From contig NZ_BOPH01000098.1 of NCBI RefSeq assembly GCF_016863655.1, positions 62,001-126,000 on the forward strand: 64,000 bases of DNA, given 5' to 3'. The DNA comes from Virgisporangium ochraceum. Its GTDB lineage: Bacteria; Actinomycetota; Actinomycetes; Mycobacteriales; Micromonosporaceae. The position numbers were made by a program, and so were the translations under genes. Each line of letters opens with the position of its first letter. Position 1 is the first letter of the stretch. Below, piece after piece: positions 41,723 through 50,272 of this stretch. The notes under the pieces are model-generated. The model was not told the origin of the DNA. It made no database searches and worked only from the letters and a program-made list of their open reading frames with translations.

Positions 41723-42501
41723 AGGTGAGTTTCCGGCGGGTGGTCCGGTCGGAGTGGACGAAGCTCGTCTCGCTCCGGTCGACCTGGGCCCTGCTCGGTG
41801 TGGTGGCCGTCCTGATGGTGACCGTCTCCGGGCTGATCGGCTGGCAGGCCAACCGCGACCCCGACGTCGACAACAGCGCGCCGTACGCCATCGCCCGGGC
41901 GTTCCTCAGCGTCGACGTGGCCTCCCTGGTCGTCGGCGTCTTCGGGATCCTGCTCATGACCGGCGAGTACGGCTCCGGCGCGATCCGGTCGACCCTCGCG
42001 GCGGTGCCGACGCGGCTGCCGGTCCTCGGCGCCAAGGCGCTGGCGTTCGTGGCCCTGATGCTGCCGGTGACGGCGGCCGCGTGCGTCGCGGCGCTGCTGG
42101 TGAGCCAGGCCTTCGCCGAGCCGGGCGTCCGTGTCGGCCTGACCGACGACGGCGTGCTCCGGGCCACCGCCGGTGCCGCGGTGGCGCCCGTCGCGATGGG
42201 GCTGATCGGGCTCGGCATCGGTGCGATGGTGCGGCACACCGCGGCCGCGATCACCGTGTACGTCGGTGTGCTGCTGGTGCTGCCGGCGCTGCTGCCGGCG
42301 GCGCTGCCCGACCGGATGCTCGACGACGTGGTGCCGGTGGTGCCGGTCGCGGCGAGCCAGTCGCTGTACGCGGTCGGCGACCTCGGGTCGGCCGGCGACA
42401 TCGACCTGCTGTCGGCCGGCCCGGCGGCGCTGGTGATGCTCGCGTGGGTCGCGGCGGTGCTCGCCGGGGGCGCGGCGGTGCTGCTGCGGCGCGACGCATG
42501 A
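41719..42501 (+). CDS. ABC-2 type transporter permease
   Basis: A 260-residue membrane protein with about six transmembrane helices (WALLGVVAVLMVTVSGLIGW, ASLVVGVFGILLM, VALMLPVTAAACVAALL, VAPVAMGLIGLGIGAMV, VYVGVLLVLPALLPAAL, and LVMLAWVAAVLAGGAAVLL). The N-terminus SFRRVVRSEWTKLVSLRSTW is typical of ABC-2 permeases paired with BcrA-like ATPases. It starts at GTG 41719, overlapping the ATPase stop by 4 bp. Likely exports a peptide or drug-like compound, function inferred from operon context. Confidence 0.9.
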   Translation: MKVSFRRVVRSEWTKLVSLRSTWALLGVVAVLMVTVSGLIGWQANRDPDVDNSAPYAIARAFLSVDVASLVVGVFGILLMTGEYGSGAIRSTLAAVPTRLPVLGAKALAFVALMLPVTAAACVAALLVSQAFAEPGVRVGLTDDGVLRATAGAAVAPVAMGLIGLGIGAMVRHTAAAITVYVGVLLVLPALLPAALPDRMLDDVVPVVPVAASQSLYAVGDLGSAGDIDLLSAGPAALVMLAWVAAVLAGGAAVLLRRDA

Positions 42502-42508
42502 TGTGTCC

Positions 42509-43657
42509 ATGAGGAGCTGGCCGGGGCGGCATCCGTGGGTCGTCGACACCGTGGTCGCCGTCCTGGCCTTCGCCGTCAGCGCGATGGCGCTGGTCGGCCG
42601 GTCGGAGGTGACCGGTACCGGGCCGACCGCCCGGACCTGGCTCGCGTCGGTGGCGGTGTGCCTGCCGCTGGTCTGGCGGCGGCGGGCGCCGGTCGTGGTG
42701 TTCTGCGTGGTGATGGCGGTCGGTGGCCTCACGGACTCGGTGGCGGACACGCCGGCGTCGCTGTTCTGCCCGCTGTTCGCGGTCTACGCCGTCGCCCGCC
42801 ACCGCCCGCGGGTCTGGCTGGTGCCGGTGGCGGTCGCGTTCGAGGCGGTGATCGTCGGGACGCTGATCGCGAACGACCTGGAGAACCAGGACGTGATCGC
42901 GGTGACCGCGCTGCTCGCCGCGTCGGTGTTCCTCGGCATGAACCTGCGCACCCGCCGCGCCTACCTCGACCAGCTGGAGGAACGCGCCGCCCGGCTGGAG
43001 CGCGAACGCGACCAGCAGGCCCGGCTCGCCGCCGCCGGGGAGCGGGCGCGCATCGCCCGCGAGCTGCACGACATCGTCGCGCACAACCTCACCGTAATGG
43101 TCGCGCTCGCCGAGGGCGCGGCCGCGACGGTCCCGACGGCCCCGGACCGCGCGGTCGACGTCATGGACAAGGTCGCGGCGACCGGCCGGCTGGCCCTGGT
43201 CGAGATGCGGCGGATGGTCGGCGTGCTGAGGACCGACGAGGCGCCGCGCGGCCCGCAGCCCGGTCTCGCCGACCTCGACCCGCTGGTCGACCAGGTCCGG
43301 GCCGCCGGTATGCGCGTGGAGCTGACCCGGCGGGGCGAGCCGGGCGCGTGGGGTCCGGGCGCCGGGCTCGCGGTGTACCGCATCGTGCAGGAGGCGCTGA
43401 CGAACGCGCTCAAGCACGCCGGCCCGCGCGCGGTCACCCGGGTCGGGTTGCGGTTCACCGCCGACGGCGCCGACATCGAGGTCGTCGACGACGGCGCCGG
43501 CCGTGTCGCGGTCACTCCGGGTGCCGACGGGCACGGCCTTCCCGGCATGGCCGAGCGCGCCGCGTCGTTCGGCGGCCGGCTGGAGGCGGGGCCGGGCGCC
43601 GGCGCGGGCTGGCGGGTCCGCGCGTCGTTGCGCTTTCCGACCGAAGATCAGGGGTGA
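42509..43657 (+). CDS. Sensor histidine kinase (NarL/DesK type)
   Basis: A 382-residue kinase. Five to six N-terminal membrane helices (about residues 10-145) precede a HisKA_3 dimerisation domain with the phospho-acceptor His in ARELHDIVAHNLTVM, and an HATPase domain with N-box RIVQEALTNALKHA and G-box DGHGLPGMAERA. It starts at ATG 42509, 7 bp past the permease stop, and is followed by the response regulator with a 4-bp overlap. With the ABC genes it forms a sensor/exporter operon, a common layout for antibiotic-peptide detoxification in actinomycetes. Confidence 0.93.
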   Translation: MRSWPGRHPWVVDTVVAVLAFAVSAMALVGRSEVTGTGPTARTWLASVAVCLPLVWRRRAPVVVFCVVMAVGGLTDSVADTPASLFCPLFAVYAVARHRPRVWLVPVAVAFEAVIVGTLIANDLENQDVIAVTALLAASVFLGMNLRTRRAYLDQLEERAARLERERDQQARLAAAGERARIARELHDIVAHNLTVMVALAEGAAATVPTAPDRAVDVMDKVAATGRLALVEMRRMVGVLRTDEAPRGPQPGLADLDPLVDQVRAAGMRVELTRRGEPGAWGPGAGLAVYRIVQEALTNALKHAGPRAVTRVGLRFTADGADIEVVDDGAGRVAVTPGADGHGLPGMAERAASFGGRLEAGPGAGAGWRVRASLRFPTEDQG

Positions 43658-44328
43658 CGCGCGTGAGGGTGCTTCTGGTCGACGATCAGCCCCTGCTCCT
43701 TCTCGGGTTCCGGCTGGTCCTGGAGGCGCAGGCCGACCTGGAGGTGGTGGGGGAGGCCGGCAACGGCGAGCAGGCGGTCGCCATGACCCGCGCGCTGCGG
43801 CCCGACGTGGTGCTGATGGACGTGCGCATGCCGGTGATGGACGGGATCGCCGCGACGAGGGAGATCGTCGCCTCGTCGGACGCGCGCGTCCTGGTCCTCA
43901 CGACTTTCGATCTTGATGAGTACGTGTACGCCGCGTTACGCGCGGGCGCCTCCGGCTTCCTTCTCAAGGACGTGCCGCCGGCCGACCTGCTCTCCGCCCT
44001 CCGCGCGGTCGCCGGGGGAGACGCGGTGGTGGCGCCGCGGGTCACCCGTCGGCTCATCGACGCCTTCACCCCGCTCCTGCCCGACCCCGCCACCGGGCGC
44101 ACCGAGGGCGACGAGCGCCTGCAGCGCCTCACCGATCGCGAGCGCGACGTCCTCGTACTGGTGGCCCGCGGCGGGTCCAACGCCGAGGTAGCGGCCGCCC
44201 TGTGCCTGTCGGAGGCGACGGTCAAGGCGCACGTCGGCCGGCTGCTCGCCAAGCTCGGGCTGCGCGACCGGGTGCAGATCGTGGTGTTCGCGTACGAGGC
44301 CGGGGTCGTGACCCGCGGCGAGGCATGA
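43654..44328 (+). CDS. LuxR/NarL-type response regulator
   Basis: 224 residues: receiver domain (about 1-125) with the phosphorylatable Asp in DVVLMDVRMPVMDG, Thr in LVLTTFDLDEYVY, Lys in GFLLKDVPPADLL, and a LuxR HTH (about 155-215; LTDRERDVLVLVARGGSNAE, ATVKAHVGRLLAKLGLRDRV). Start GTG 43654 overlaps the kinase stop. It probably activates the operon it lies in, in response to whatever the kinase detects. Confidence 0.95.
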   Translation: MTRVRVLLVDDQPLLLLGFRLVLEAQADLEVVGEAGNGEQAVAMTRALRPDVVLMDVRMPVMDGIAATREIVASSDARVLVLTTFDLDEYVYAALRAGASGFLLKDVPPADLLSALRAVAGGDAVVAPRVTRRLIDAFTPLLPDPATGRTEGDERLQRLTDRERDVLVLVARGGSNAEVAAALCLSEATVKAHVGRLLAKLGLRDRVQIVVFAYEAGVVTRGEA

Positions 44329-44347
44329 CGTTCTCACCGGTCCGCCC

Positions 44348-45448
44348 TCACGGTTTCGCCTCGTACACCAGGTGGAACGGCGCCTCGGCCGCCCGCCGGA
44401 ACGTGCCGAACCCGGCGTCGAGGGCGAGCCGGCGGATCGGTTCCTCGCCGGCCTGCGCCCCGAGCGCGTAGCCGCCCGGCTGCGACAGCGCGTTCGGCAC
44501 GCACAGGAACGTCGACAGCGAGTAGTAGACCCGGCCGACCGGGCCGAGGTTCTCCGGCACCGACCCGCCCGCGTACGGCTCGACGATCATCCACGTGCCG
44601 TCGGGGTGCAGGGAGCGCAGGACGTGCCGGGCGGCGCCCAGCGGGTCACCCATGTCGTGCAGCGCGTCGAACGTGGTCACGAGGTCGAACGGTCCGCCGC
44701 TGAACGTCTGCGCCGACGCGGTCTCGAACTCGACGCGGTCGTCGACGCCGGCCGACCGCGCGCCGCGGACGGCCTCGGCCACCGACCGCGCGTGCGGGTC
44801 GGAGCCGACGAACGTCGACCGCGGGAACGCCGCCGCGAGCAGCGCCGTCGACGCGCCGTGCCCGCAGCCGACGTCGGCGACCCGGGCGCCGGCGTGGAGC
44901 TTGGCGACCACGCCGTCGAGCGACGGCAGCCAGTTCGGCACGAGGTTCGCCGTGTAGGCGGGCCGCAGGAACCGCTCGCAGCCGCGGAACACCTGGTCGT
45001 CGTGCAGGTCCCAGGGGATGCCGGCGCCCGTGCGGAACGCGGCCGCGATCTCGGGCTCGGCCCGCAGCGCCCCGAGCGCCAGCTCGAACGCGCCCGGCGC
45101 GAAGAGTGGACCGTGCGGGTCGGTGAGCGCGAACGCCTGCTCCGGGGTCAGCGAGTACTTCCCGGTCGCGGGGTCGTAGCAGACGTAGCCGCTGGCCGCC
45201 TGTCCCCGCAGCCACTCCTCCACGTACCTGGCGGCGGTACCGGTGCGGCCGGCCAGCTCCTCCGGGTGCTGCGGGCACTCGGCGAGGGCGCGGTAGAGGC
45301 CCAGCCGGTCACCGAGGACCACGCTTCCGGCGGCCATCGTGGCACCGAGGTCTCCGACGAACCGCTCGACGAACTCGAGCAGCCGGCCCGCGTTGACCGG
45401 CGTTCCCATCGTCGACCCGTCGAGCTTGACATCCTCGTCCTGCAGCAT
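44348..45448 (-). CDS. SAM-dependent methyltransferase with N-terminal winged helix
   Basis: 366 residues, of the Rv2258c-like type. The N-terminal winged-helix dimerisation domain (about residues 30-105; LGDRLGLYRALAECPQHPEE and YVEEWLRGQAASGYVCYD) is followed by a Rossmann SAM-binding domain with ARVADVGCGHGASTALLAAA (motif I, about residue 190) and DLVTTFDALHDMGDP. The end VFRRLAL... EAPFHLVYEAKP is usual. It starts at ATG 45448 and converges with the response regulator (19 bp gap). The substrate is unknown; this family includes O-methyltransferases of secondary metabolites. Confidence 0.87.
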   Translation of the reverse strand: MLQDEDVKLDGSTMGTPVNAGRLLEFVERFVGDLGATMAAGSVVLGDRLGLYRALAECPQHPEELAGRTGTAARYVEEWLRGQAASGYVCYDPATGKYSLTPEQAFALTDPHGPLFAPGAFELALGALRAEPEIAAAFRTGAGIPWDLHDDQVFRGCERFLRPAYTANLVPNWLPSLDGVVAKLHAGARVADVGCGHGASTALLAAAFPRSTFVGSDPHARSVAEAVRGARSAGVDDRVEFETASAQTFSGGPFDLVTTFDALHDMGDPLGAARHVLRSLHPDGTWMIVEPYAGGSVPENLGPVGRVYYSLSTFLCVPNALSQPGGYALGAQAGEEPIRRLALDAGFGTFRRAAEAPFHLVYEAKP

Positions 45449-45515
45449 GAGCCAGTTCTACGGCGGGGCGCGGCCCCGGCGGATCCGTGCCAGCTACGGA
45501 GTTTCGTGCGTGCAC

Positions 45516-48251
45516 CTACCTACTTTGGCCGGGCACGATCCCCAGAGTGACCGCGTGGGCGACCGCGTCGCGGCGGTTGCGGACGCCGAACTTGTCGAGT
45601 ACGGCGCCGACGTGGGTGTCGACGGTGCGGGTGGAGACCACCAGCCGCTCGGCGATCTGGGCGTTGGTGAGGCCTTCGGCGACCATCCGCAGCACGGTGA
45701 GCTGCCGCTCGGTGAGGCCGGCCGGGTTGTCGCGGGTGGTGTCGGTCGGCCCGCGCGGGATCCGGGTGACGCCGACGTCGCGCAGCCGCGCCCGCACCCG
45801 CCGGCCCAGCGGCTCGGCCCCGAGCCCGTCGAGGACCGACAGCGCGGCGAGCAGGTCGTCGGGGTCGTCGCTGTCGGCCAGCGCCTGGGCGCACTCGTAG
45901 GGGCAGCCGAGCTCGGTGAAGCCCTCCGCGGCCAGCGCCCAGTCGCCCCGGGCCTGCGCCACGTACGGCTCGGTCCACGCCGGCGGGGTCGCCCGCCCGG
46001 TGGGTGGTGCGCCGGTGGGTGGCGTTGCCTGGCCAGCGGGTGGCTGGCCGGGTGGTGGGCGGCCGGGTGGTGGGCGGCCGGGTGGTGGTGTTCCGGTGGG
46101 TGCCGCCCCCGCTTTGGCGAGCCACAGGTACAGCTCGGGCAGCACCGGGTCGCGCGGGTCGCCGGCGAGGCGGTCGTAGGCGGGCGCCGCCACCGCGGTC
46201 ACCGCAGCCCGGTCCCCCCGCAACCACGCGGCCTCTGCGCGGGCGGCCGCGACCGGACCGATGCGCAGCGGCTCGTCCATGCGTTCGGCGATCTGGCGCG
46301 CCTGGTCGATCAGGTCGTCGGCCTCGGGCAGTCCACGCCGGACCGCGATGCGGCCGCGGACGGTGAGCGCGCCCCAGCGGGCGGCCGGTTGCGCGTCGAA
46401 GGCCGGCTCGACGACCGCGACCGCCTCGTCCCACCGGCCGGTCGCCAGGTAGACGAGGCCGCGGGCGACGAGCAGGTACGCGAGGAACCCGACGAACTCG
46501 GTGCCGTCGGCGTAGCCGATCGACTCGGTGAGGTAGCGGTCGGCGTCGTCCCAGCGGCGGTCCTCGATGAGGCTCCACACCAGGTTCACGTACGCGCGGC
46601 AGGCGTGGTCGGTCTCGCCGGCGTCGAGCGCGACGCGCAGGCTCTCCACCAGCCGCGCCTCGGCGTCGGGGTCGCCGATCCGCCAGCCGGCGGTCGCCCA
46701 GTTGTTGAGCGCGTGCGAGAGCAGCGCTGGGTCGTCGACGGAGCGGGCGACCGTGACCGCCTCCGCCGCCAGCGCGACGCTCTCCTCGTTGCGGTTGGCG
46801 AGCATGTGCAGCTGGGCGAGGCTGCTCTGCGCCATTGCCAGCAGGGCGGGCTCACCCGCGTCCCGCAGGATCTTCACGCCTTCCTCGGCGGCGCGTTCGG
46901 CGGTCGGCCGTTCGTTGGCCCACCAGCCGATGCGGGCCAGCCACCGCAGCGCGGTACCGAGCTTCGCCTTGTCGCCGAGCGTGCGGCGCAGCGCGACCGC
47001 CTCCTGCTGCGCCGGCAGCGCGGGGCCGGCCTGGCCGAGCGTGTAGCACTCGACGGCGTACGCCTCGAAGAGGCCGGCGAGCGCGTCGTCGGGGAAGCGC
47101 GTGCGCAGCGTCAGCGCCAGCCGCAGGTGTGCGGCCGCCTCTCGGTGGGCGCCGGTGCGGCTGGCCTCGGTGGCGGCGGCGGGCGCGTACCGGACGATCG
47201 CGTCGGTGTCGCCGGCCTCCGCGGCGTGGTGCACGATGCGGGACAGGTCCCACTCGGTGTGCTCGACGAGGGCTCGCAGGACCCTGCGGTTGTAGTGCAT
47301 GCGGCGGGCGGCGGGCAGCGCGTCGGCGACGGCCCGGCGGGCCAGCTCGTGGCGGAAGGCCACCCGTTGCGGGGTGACGGTGAGCAGCCCGTGCTGTTCT
47401 GCCGCCGCGAGCACGTGCATCCTGTCGGCGTTGCCGGGCCTCTCGGGCCTGTCGCGTAGCAGCGGGTCGAGCAGCCACCGTTCCACCCCGGACGGCAGCA
47501 CCGCCAGCTGCTCCAGCGCCTCGCGGCTGGCCTCGGGGAGCCCGGCGACACGTCCCCGCACGGCGTCGGCGATCGTGGGCGGCACCTTCCGGGCGCCGCC
47601 CGCGGCGACGACCTCGGTGACGAAGAACGGGTTGCCGGCGGTGACCGCGTACACGTCGTCGGGGTCGAGCGCGCTCTGTTCGGTGAGCCGCCGGACCGCC
47701 GAGGTCGACAGCTTCTGCAGCGGCAGCCGCCGCGTGCCCGGCGTGCGGGAGGCCAGCCCGAGGAGGCGGTGCAGCGGGTGTTCGGGTCCGAGCTCGTCGT
47801 CGCGGTAGGTGAGGATGAGGACGGCTGGCAGCGCCGTGATCCGGCGGACCAGGAACTGCAGCACGTCGAGGGTCGCCTCGTCGGCCCAGTGCGCGTCCTC
47901 CACGGCGAGCACGGTCGGCTGCCCGGGCCGGTCGAGCTCGGCCCGCAGCGCGTCGGGTGCGCGGGTGCGGTCGCTGGCGTCGAGGGCCCGGGCCAGGCCG
48001 GCGCCGACGGCTCCGACGAGGTCGCGCAGCGGACCGAACGGCCGGGGTGTGGACAGGTCGTCGCAGTAGCCGACGAGCAGGCGTCCCTCCGCGGGCAGCA
48101 CCGACCGGGCGGTCTGCAGCAGGCTCGACTTGCCGATGCCGGCCTCGCCGAACACCAGCACCACGGAGCCGGTGCCTTCGGCGGCGGCGCGGGTGGCGCT
48201 CGCGAGCTCGGCCAGCTCGCGCTCCCGCTCGAGTATGGGCCGGTCGGGCAC
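45516..48251 (-). CDS. LuxR family LAL-type regulator with AAA-like ATPase
   Basis: 911 residues. N-terminal AAA/NB-type ATPase domain with Walker A VFGEAGIGKSSLLQTA (about residues 33-48) and Walker B-like AVEDAHWADEATLD; a central helical TPR-like region (about 370-700); a LuxR HTH at the C-terminus (about 843-900; LTERQLTVLRMVAEGLTNAQ, STRTVDTHVGAVLDKF). Around residues 720-760 a Pro/Gly/Thr-rich linker repeats (GTPPPGRPPPGRPPPGQPPA), encoded by a tandem 15-bp unit at 46050-46100 or so. LAL regulators commonly control secondary metabolism or catabolism. It starts at ATG 48251 and is monocistronic-looking. Confidence 0.9.
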   Translation of the reverse strand: MPDRPILERERELAELASATRAAAEGTGSVVLVFGEAGIGKSSLLQTARSVLPAEGRLLVGYCDDLSTPRPFGPLRDLVGAVGAGLARALDASDRTRAPDALRAELDRPGQPTVLAVEDAHWADEATLDVLQFLVRRITALPAVLILTYRDDELGPEHPLHRLLGLASRTPGTRRLPLQKLSTSAVRRLTEQSALDPDDVYAVTAGNPFFVTEVVAAGGARKVPPTIADAVRGRVAGLPEASREALEQLAVLPSGVERWLLDPLLRDRPERPGNADRMHVLAAAEQHGLLTVTPQRVAFRHELARRAVADALPAARRMHYNRRVLRALVEHTEWDLSRIVHHAAEAGDTDAIVRYAPAAATEASRTGAHREAAAHLRLALTLRTRFPDDALAGLFEAYAVECYTLGQAGPALPAQQEAVALRRTLGDKAKLGTALRWLARIGWWANERPTAERAAEEGVKILRDAGEPALLAMAQSSLAQLHMLANRNEESVALAAEAVTVARSVDDPALLSHALNNWATAGWRIGDPDAEARLVESLRVALDAGETDHACRAYVNLVWSLIEDRRWDDADRYLTESIGYADGTEFVGFLAYLLVARGLVYLATGRWDEAVAVVEPAFDAQPAARWGALTVRGRIAVRRGLPEADDLIDQARQIAERMDEPLRIGPVAAARAEAAWLRGDRAAVTAVAAPAYDRLAGDPRDPVLPELYLWLAKAGAAPTGTPPPGRPPPGRPPPGQPPAGQATPPTGAPPTGRATPPAWTEPYVAQARGDWALAAEGFTELGCPYECAQALADSDDPDDLLAALSVLDGLGAEPLGRRVRARLRDVGVTRIPRGPTDTTRDNPAGLTERQLTVLRMVAEGLTNAQIAERLVVSTRTVDTHVGAVLDKFGVRNRRDAVAHAVTLGIVPGQSR

Positions 48252-48371
48252 CCGCCGATTCTATCGACGGACCCGCGTGCCTCCGGCCCGTGACTGCAAC
48301 GGGACTGCAACAGCTGCGTCGACGGTGGGTGTCATCCTGAGTTCCCGGCCTTCACCCACGTCGCGCTGACC

Positions 48372-49157
48372 GTGACCGACCTGCCCGCCAGCGTCGCCTG
48401 GTACCGGCGCCTGCTCGGCGTCGACCCCGTCCTGGACGAGGACACCGGCCCGTTCCACCACGTCGTGTTCCCGATCGGTGGTGGTCAGCTGATCGGTCTG
48501 CACGCGTTCCCGTCGGCCGCCGGTTCCGCCTTCGACGAGCGCCGCGTGGGCCTCGACCACGTCGCGTTCGCGTGCGCGGACCGGTCGGCCCTCGACGGAT
48601 GGCGGAAGCACCTCGACGACCTCGGTATCGCGCACGGCGGCATCGTCGACGCCCACTACGGGTCGGGCCTGTCGGTCCGCGACCCGGACAACATCGCGCT
48701 GGAGTTCTTCGCGCCGTTGCCGTTGAGTGCTGTTCGGCGCTCATGCGGCTGTCATCCCTTGCGGGAGGACGGTCCCGGTCTGACCCACGGTGGTGGCGCC
48801 GGGTTGACGTTTCACGGCCTCCTGCCCCATGTTCGGGGTCTTGCGGATGGCTCCGCGTCCTGCCACCGGGCCACTCCCGGCGGTGTGCGATTCGTTCGCG
48901 GCGAGGGCGGCGAGGTTGCGTGCGGCGTTGACATCCCGGTCCAGGACCAGGCCGCAACTGGCGCAGCGGTAGATACGTTCGGCGAGGGGCAGCTTGGCTT
49001 TCACCGCACCGCACGCCGAACACGTCTTCGAAGACGGGTACCACCGGTCGGCCACGACCAGCCGACCGCCGTTCCACACCACCTTGTAATCAAGCTGACG
49101 GCGGAGTTCCCCGAACCCCGCATCAGCGATGTGCCGGGCCAGCCGCCGATGGCCTAG
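48372..49157 (+). CDS. VOC (glyoxalase/bleomycin-resistance-like) protein, 3' end replaced by the IS element
   Basis: The first ~118 codons encode a VOC-fold domain: LPASVAWYRRLLGV, HHVVFPIGGGQLIGLHAFPS, RVGLDHVAFACADRSALDGW and YGSGLSVRDPDNIALEFFAP. After LPLSAV (about 48724) the frame runs into transposon DNA until the stop at 49157, so the tail of ~143 codons is junk. The N-terminus also lacks a normal start: the expected beginning (EFPAFTHVALTVTDL, from 48339) has no ATG/GTG/TTG before GTG 48372. The gene is probably damaged or initiates unusually. VOC proteins act as dioxygenases, glyoxalases or drug binders; the target here is unknown. Confidence 0.5.
   Translation: MTDLPASVAWYRRLLGVDPVLDEDTGPFHHVVFPIGGGQLIGLHAFPSAAGSAFDERRVGLDHVAFACADRSALDGWRKHLDDLGIAHGGIVDAHYGSGLSVRDPDNIALEFFAPLPLSAVRRSCGCHPLREDGPGLTHGGGAGLTFHGLLPHVRGLADGSASCHRATPGGVRFVRGEGGEVACGVDIPVQDQAATGAAVDTFGEGQLGFHRTARRTRLRRRVPPVGHDQPTAVPHHLVIKLTAEFPEPRISDVPGQPPMA
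48725..48900 (-). ncRNA. Putative omega-RNA (reRNA) at the tnpB 3' end
   Basis: In IS605 elements an RNA from the 3' part of tnpB through the right end guides TnpB. By analogy it would run minus-strand from about 48900 to 48725, with the guide taken from the adjacent host bases just left of 48725, which are the antisense of the VOC gene end. The 5' limit and the transcript itself are inference. Confidence 0.3.
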
Positions 49158-50102
49158 CATGCCGGCCACGTTCAGATCCTCGACCACCACCGTGCCGTAC
49201 ACGCGGGCGAGCCGGGTGGTCAGTTTGTGCAGCCCGTCGCGGCGCAGGTTCGCCACCCGCGCATGCGCCGCCCCCATCCGTCCGCGGTAGCGCTGCCACC
49301 GCTTCGACGGTGCCCGGCCGATCCGCCGGTCCGGGCCCTGTTTACGGGCCAGCGCCCGGCCGAGTGCCCTTAGCCGCTGCTGGGCGCGGTCGAGGTGGCG
49401 GGGGTTGGGAACCGGTTCACCGGCGGACAGCACCGCCAAGTGCGTGATGCCGACATCGACTCCGATCACACTCCTTGGTCGAAGAGGGGTCCGGTCGGGG
49501 CTTTCCAGGTCGACGGTGAACGACACGAACCAGCGCCCACCCCGCCGGCAGACCGTCGCCGAGAGGATCCGTGCCGTACCCGCCTCGATACGCCGGGCGA
49601 GCTTGCGGGCCGACTCGTGCAGCTTCAACCGGCCCAGCCTGGGCAGGACCACATGCTTGCGGTCGGGTGCGAAGCGGATCGCCCCCGTGGTGAACCGCAC
49701 CGTCGGCGTACTGCGATGCCTCGACTTGAACCGAGGGAACCCGACCTTCCGGCCGCCGCGTTTACCGGTGCGGGAGTCGGTCCAGTTCTTCAGCCCGCGG
49801 GCCAACGAGTCGAGGCCGGTGTTGAAGGCCTCCTTGGAACACTCCGCCCACCACGGCGCCACATCGCCCTTGATCTGGTTCCAGGTCCTGCGCAGTGCGG
49901 CCAGAGACCAGCCCTGCGCCGGGGTCAACGCTTCGTCTGGGACGCCGTAAGTGTGTTCAGCGGCACGTTGGTCCATGACTGCCTTAACCCGCGCCAGCAT
50001 CTCATTGTGCGCCAACCGGCCCGCACCAGCGGACATCAAGCTCGCCCGCTCCTGTGACGGGGTGAGATCGAGGGCGAACCGGTACGCCTGTACCACCCGC
50101 AC
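48741..50102 (-). CDS. tnpB: RNA-guided endonuclease TnpB
   Basis: 453 residues, the ancestor-like relative of Cas12. The RuvC residues are all present: Asp216 in SVIGVDVGITHLAVL, Glu308 in VVVEDLNVAGM and Asp390 in LDRDVNAARNLA. The zinc-finger has C361-x2-C364 (CSACG) and C380-x2-C383 (CASCG). Thus the enzyme looks intact. GTG 50102 is chosen, since the frame continues to 50141 but through the terminal hairpin. No tnpA is found beside it. It is likely guided by RNA from its right end. Confidence 0.92.
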   Translation of the reverse strand: MRVVQAYRFALDLTPSQERASLMSAGAGRLAHNEMLARVKAVMDQRAAEHTYGVPDEALTPAQGWSLAALRRTWNQIKGDVAPWWAECSKEAFNTGLDSLARGLKNWTDSRTGKRGGRKVGFPRFKSRHRSTPTVRFTTGAIRFAPDRKHVVLPRLGRLKLHESARKLARRIEAGTARILSATVCRRGGRWFVSFTVDLESPDRTPLRPRSVIGVDVGITHLAVLSAGEPVPNPRHLDRAQQRLRALGRALARKQGPDRRIGRAPSKRWQRYRGRMGAAHARVANLRRDGLHKLTTRLARVYGTVVVEDLNVAGMLGHRRLARHIADAGFGELRRQLDYKVVWNGGRLVVADRWYPSSKTCSACGAVKAKLPLAERIYRCASCGLVLDRDVNAARNLAALAANESHTAGSGPVAGRGAIRKTPNMGQEAVKRQPGATTVGQTGTVLPQGMTAA

Positions 50103-50272
50103 TCCCACCGCCCCCTCCCCGAACGACGGGGCAAGTATCACACCGAGCTATGACAATTCCCATCACCGCAGAGCCGAGCGTCATCGAACACCAACGGGCG
50201 CCAGAGGACGCTCGACCCACAACAGTCACGGCCCCCCTCGTGATTCCGGATGGTTGTTGGCACACTGGCGCG

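Larger units (their letters stand above)
48725..50131 (-). mobile_element. IS605-type element carrying a solo tnpB (IS1341-like)
   Basis: About 1.4 kb with tnpB on the minus strand and no tnpA, so it is non-autonomous. The right end (48725-48742) has the imperfect hairpin GAGTGC-TGTTCG-GCGCTC with one G.T pair, next to the sequence read as ...CACTCAAC on the minus strand, an end like those of other IS605 relatives. The left end has a hairpin CCCCG-AACGA-CGGGG at 50117-50131; outer bases up to about 50160 may belong to the element. It sits directly after the VOC gene. Boundaries are approximate. Confidence 0.72.
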
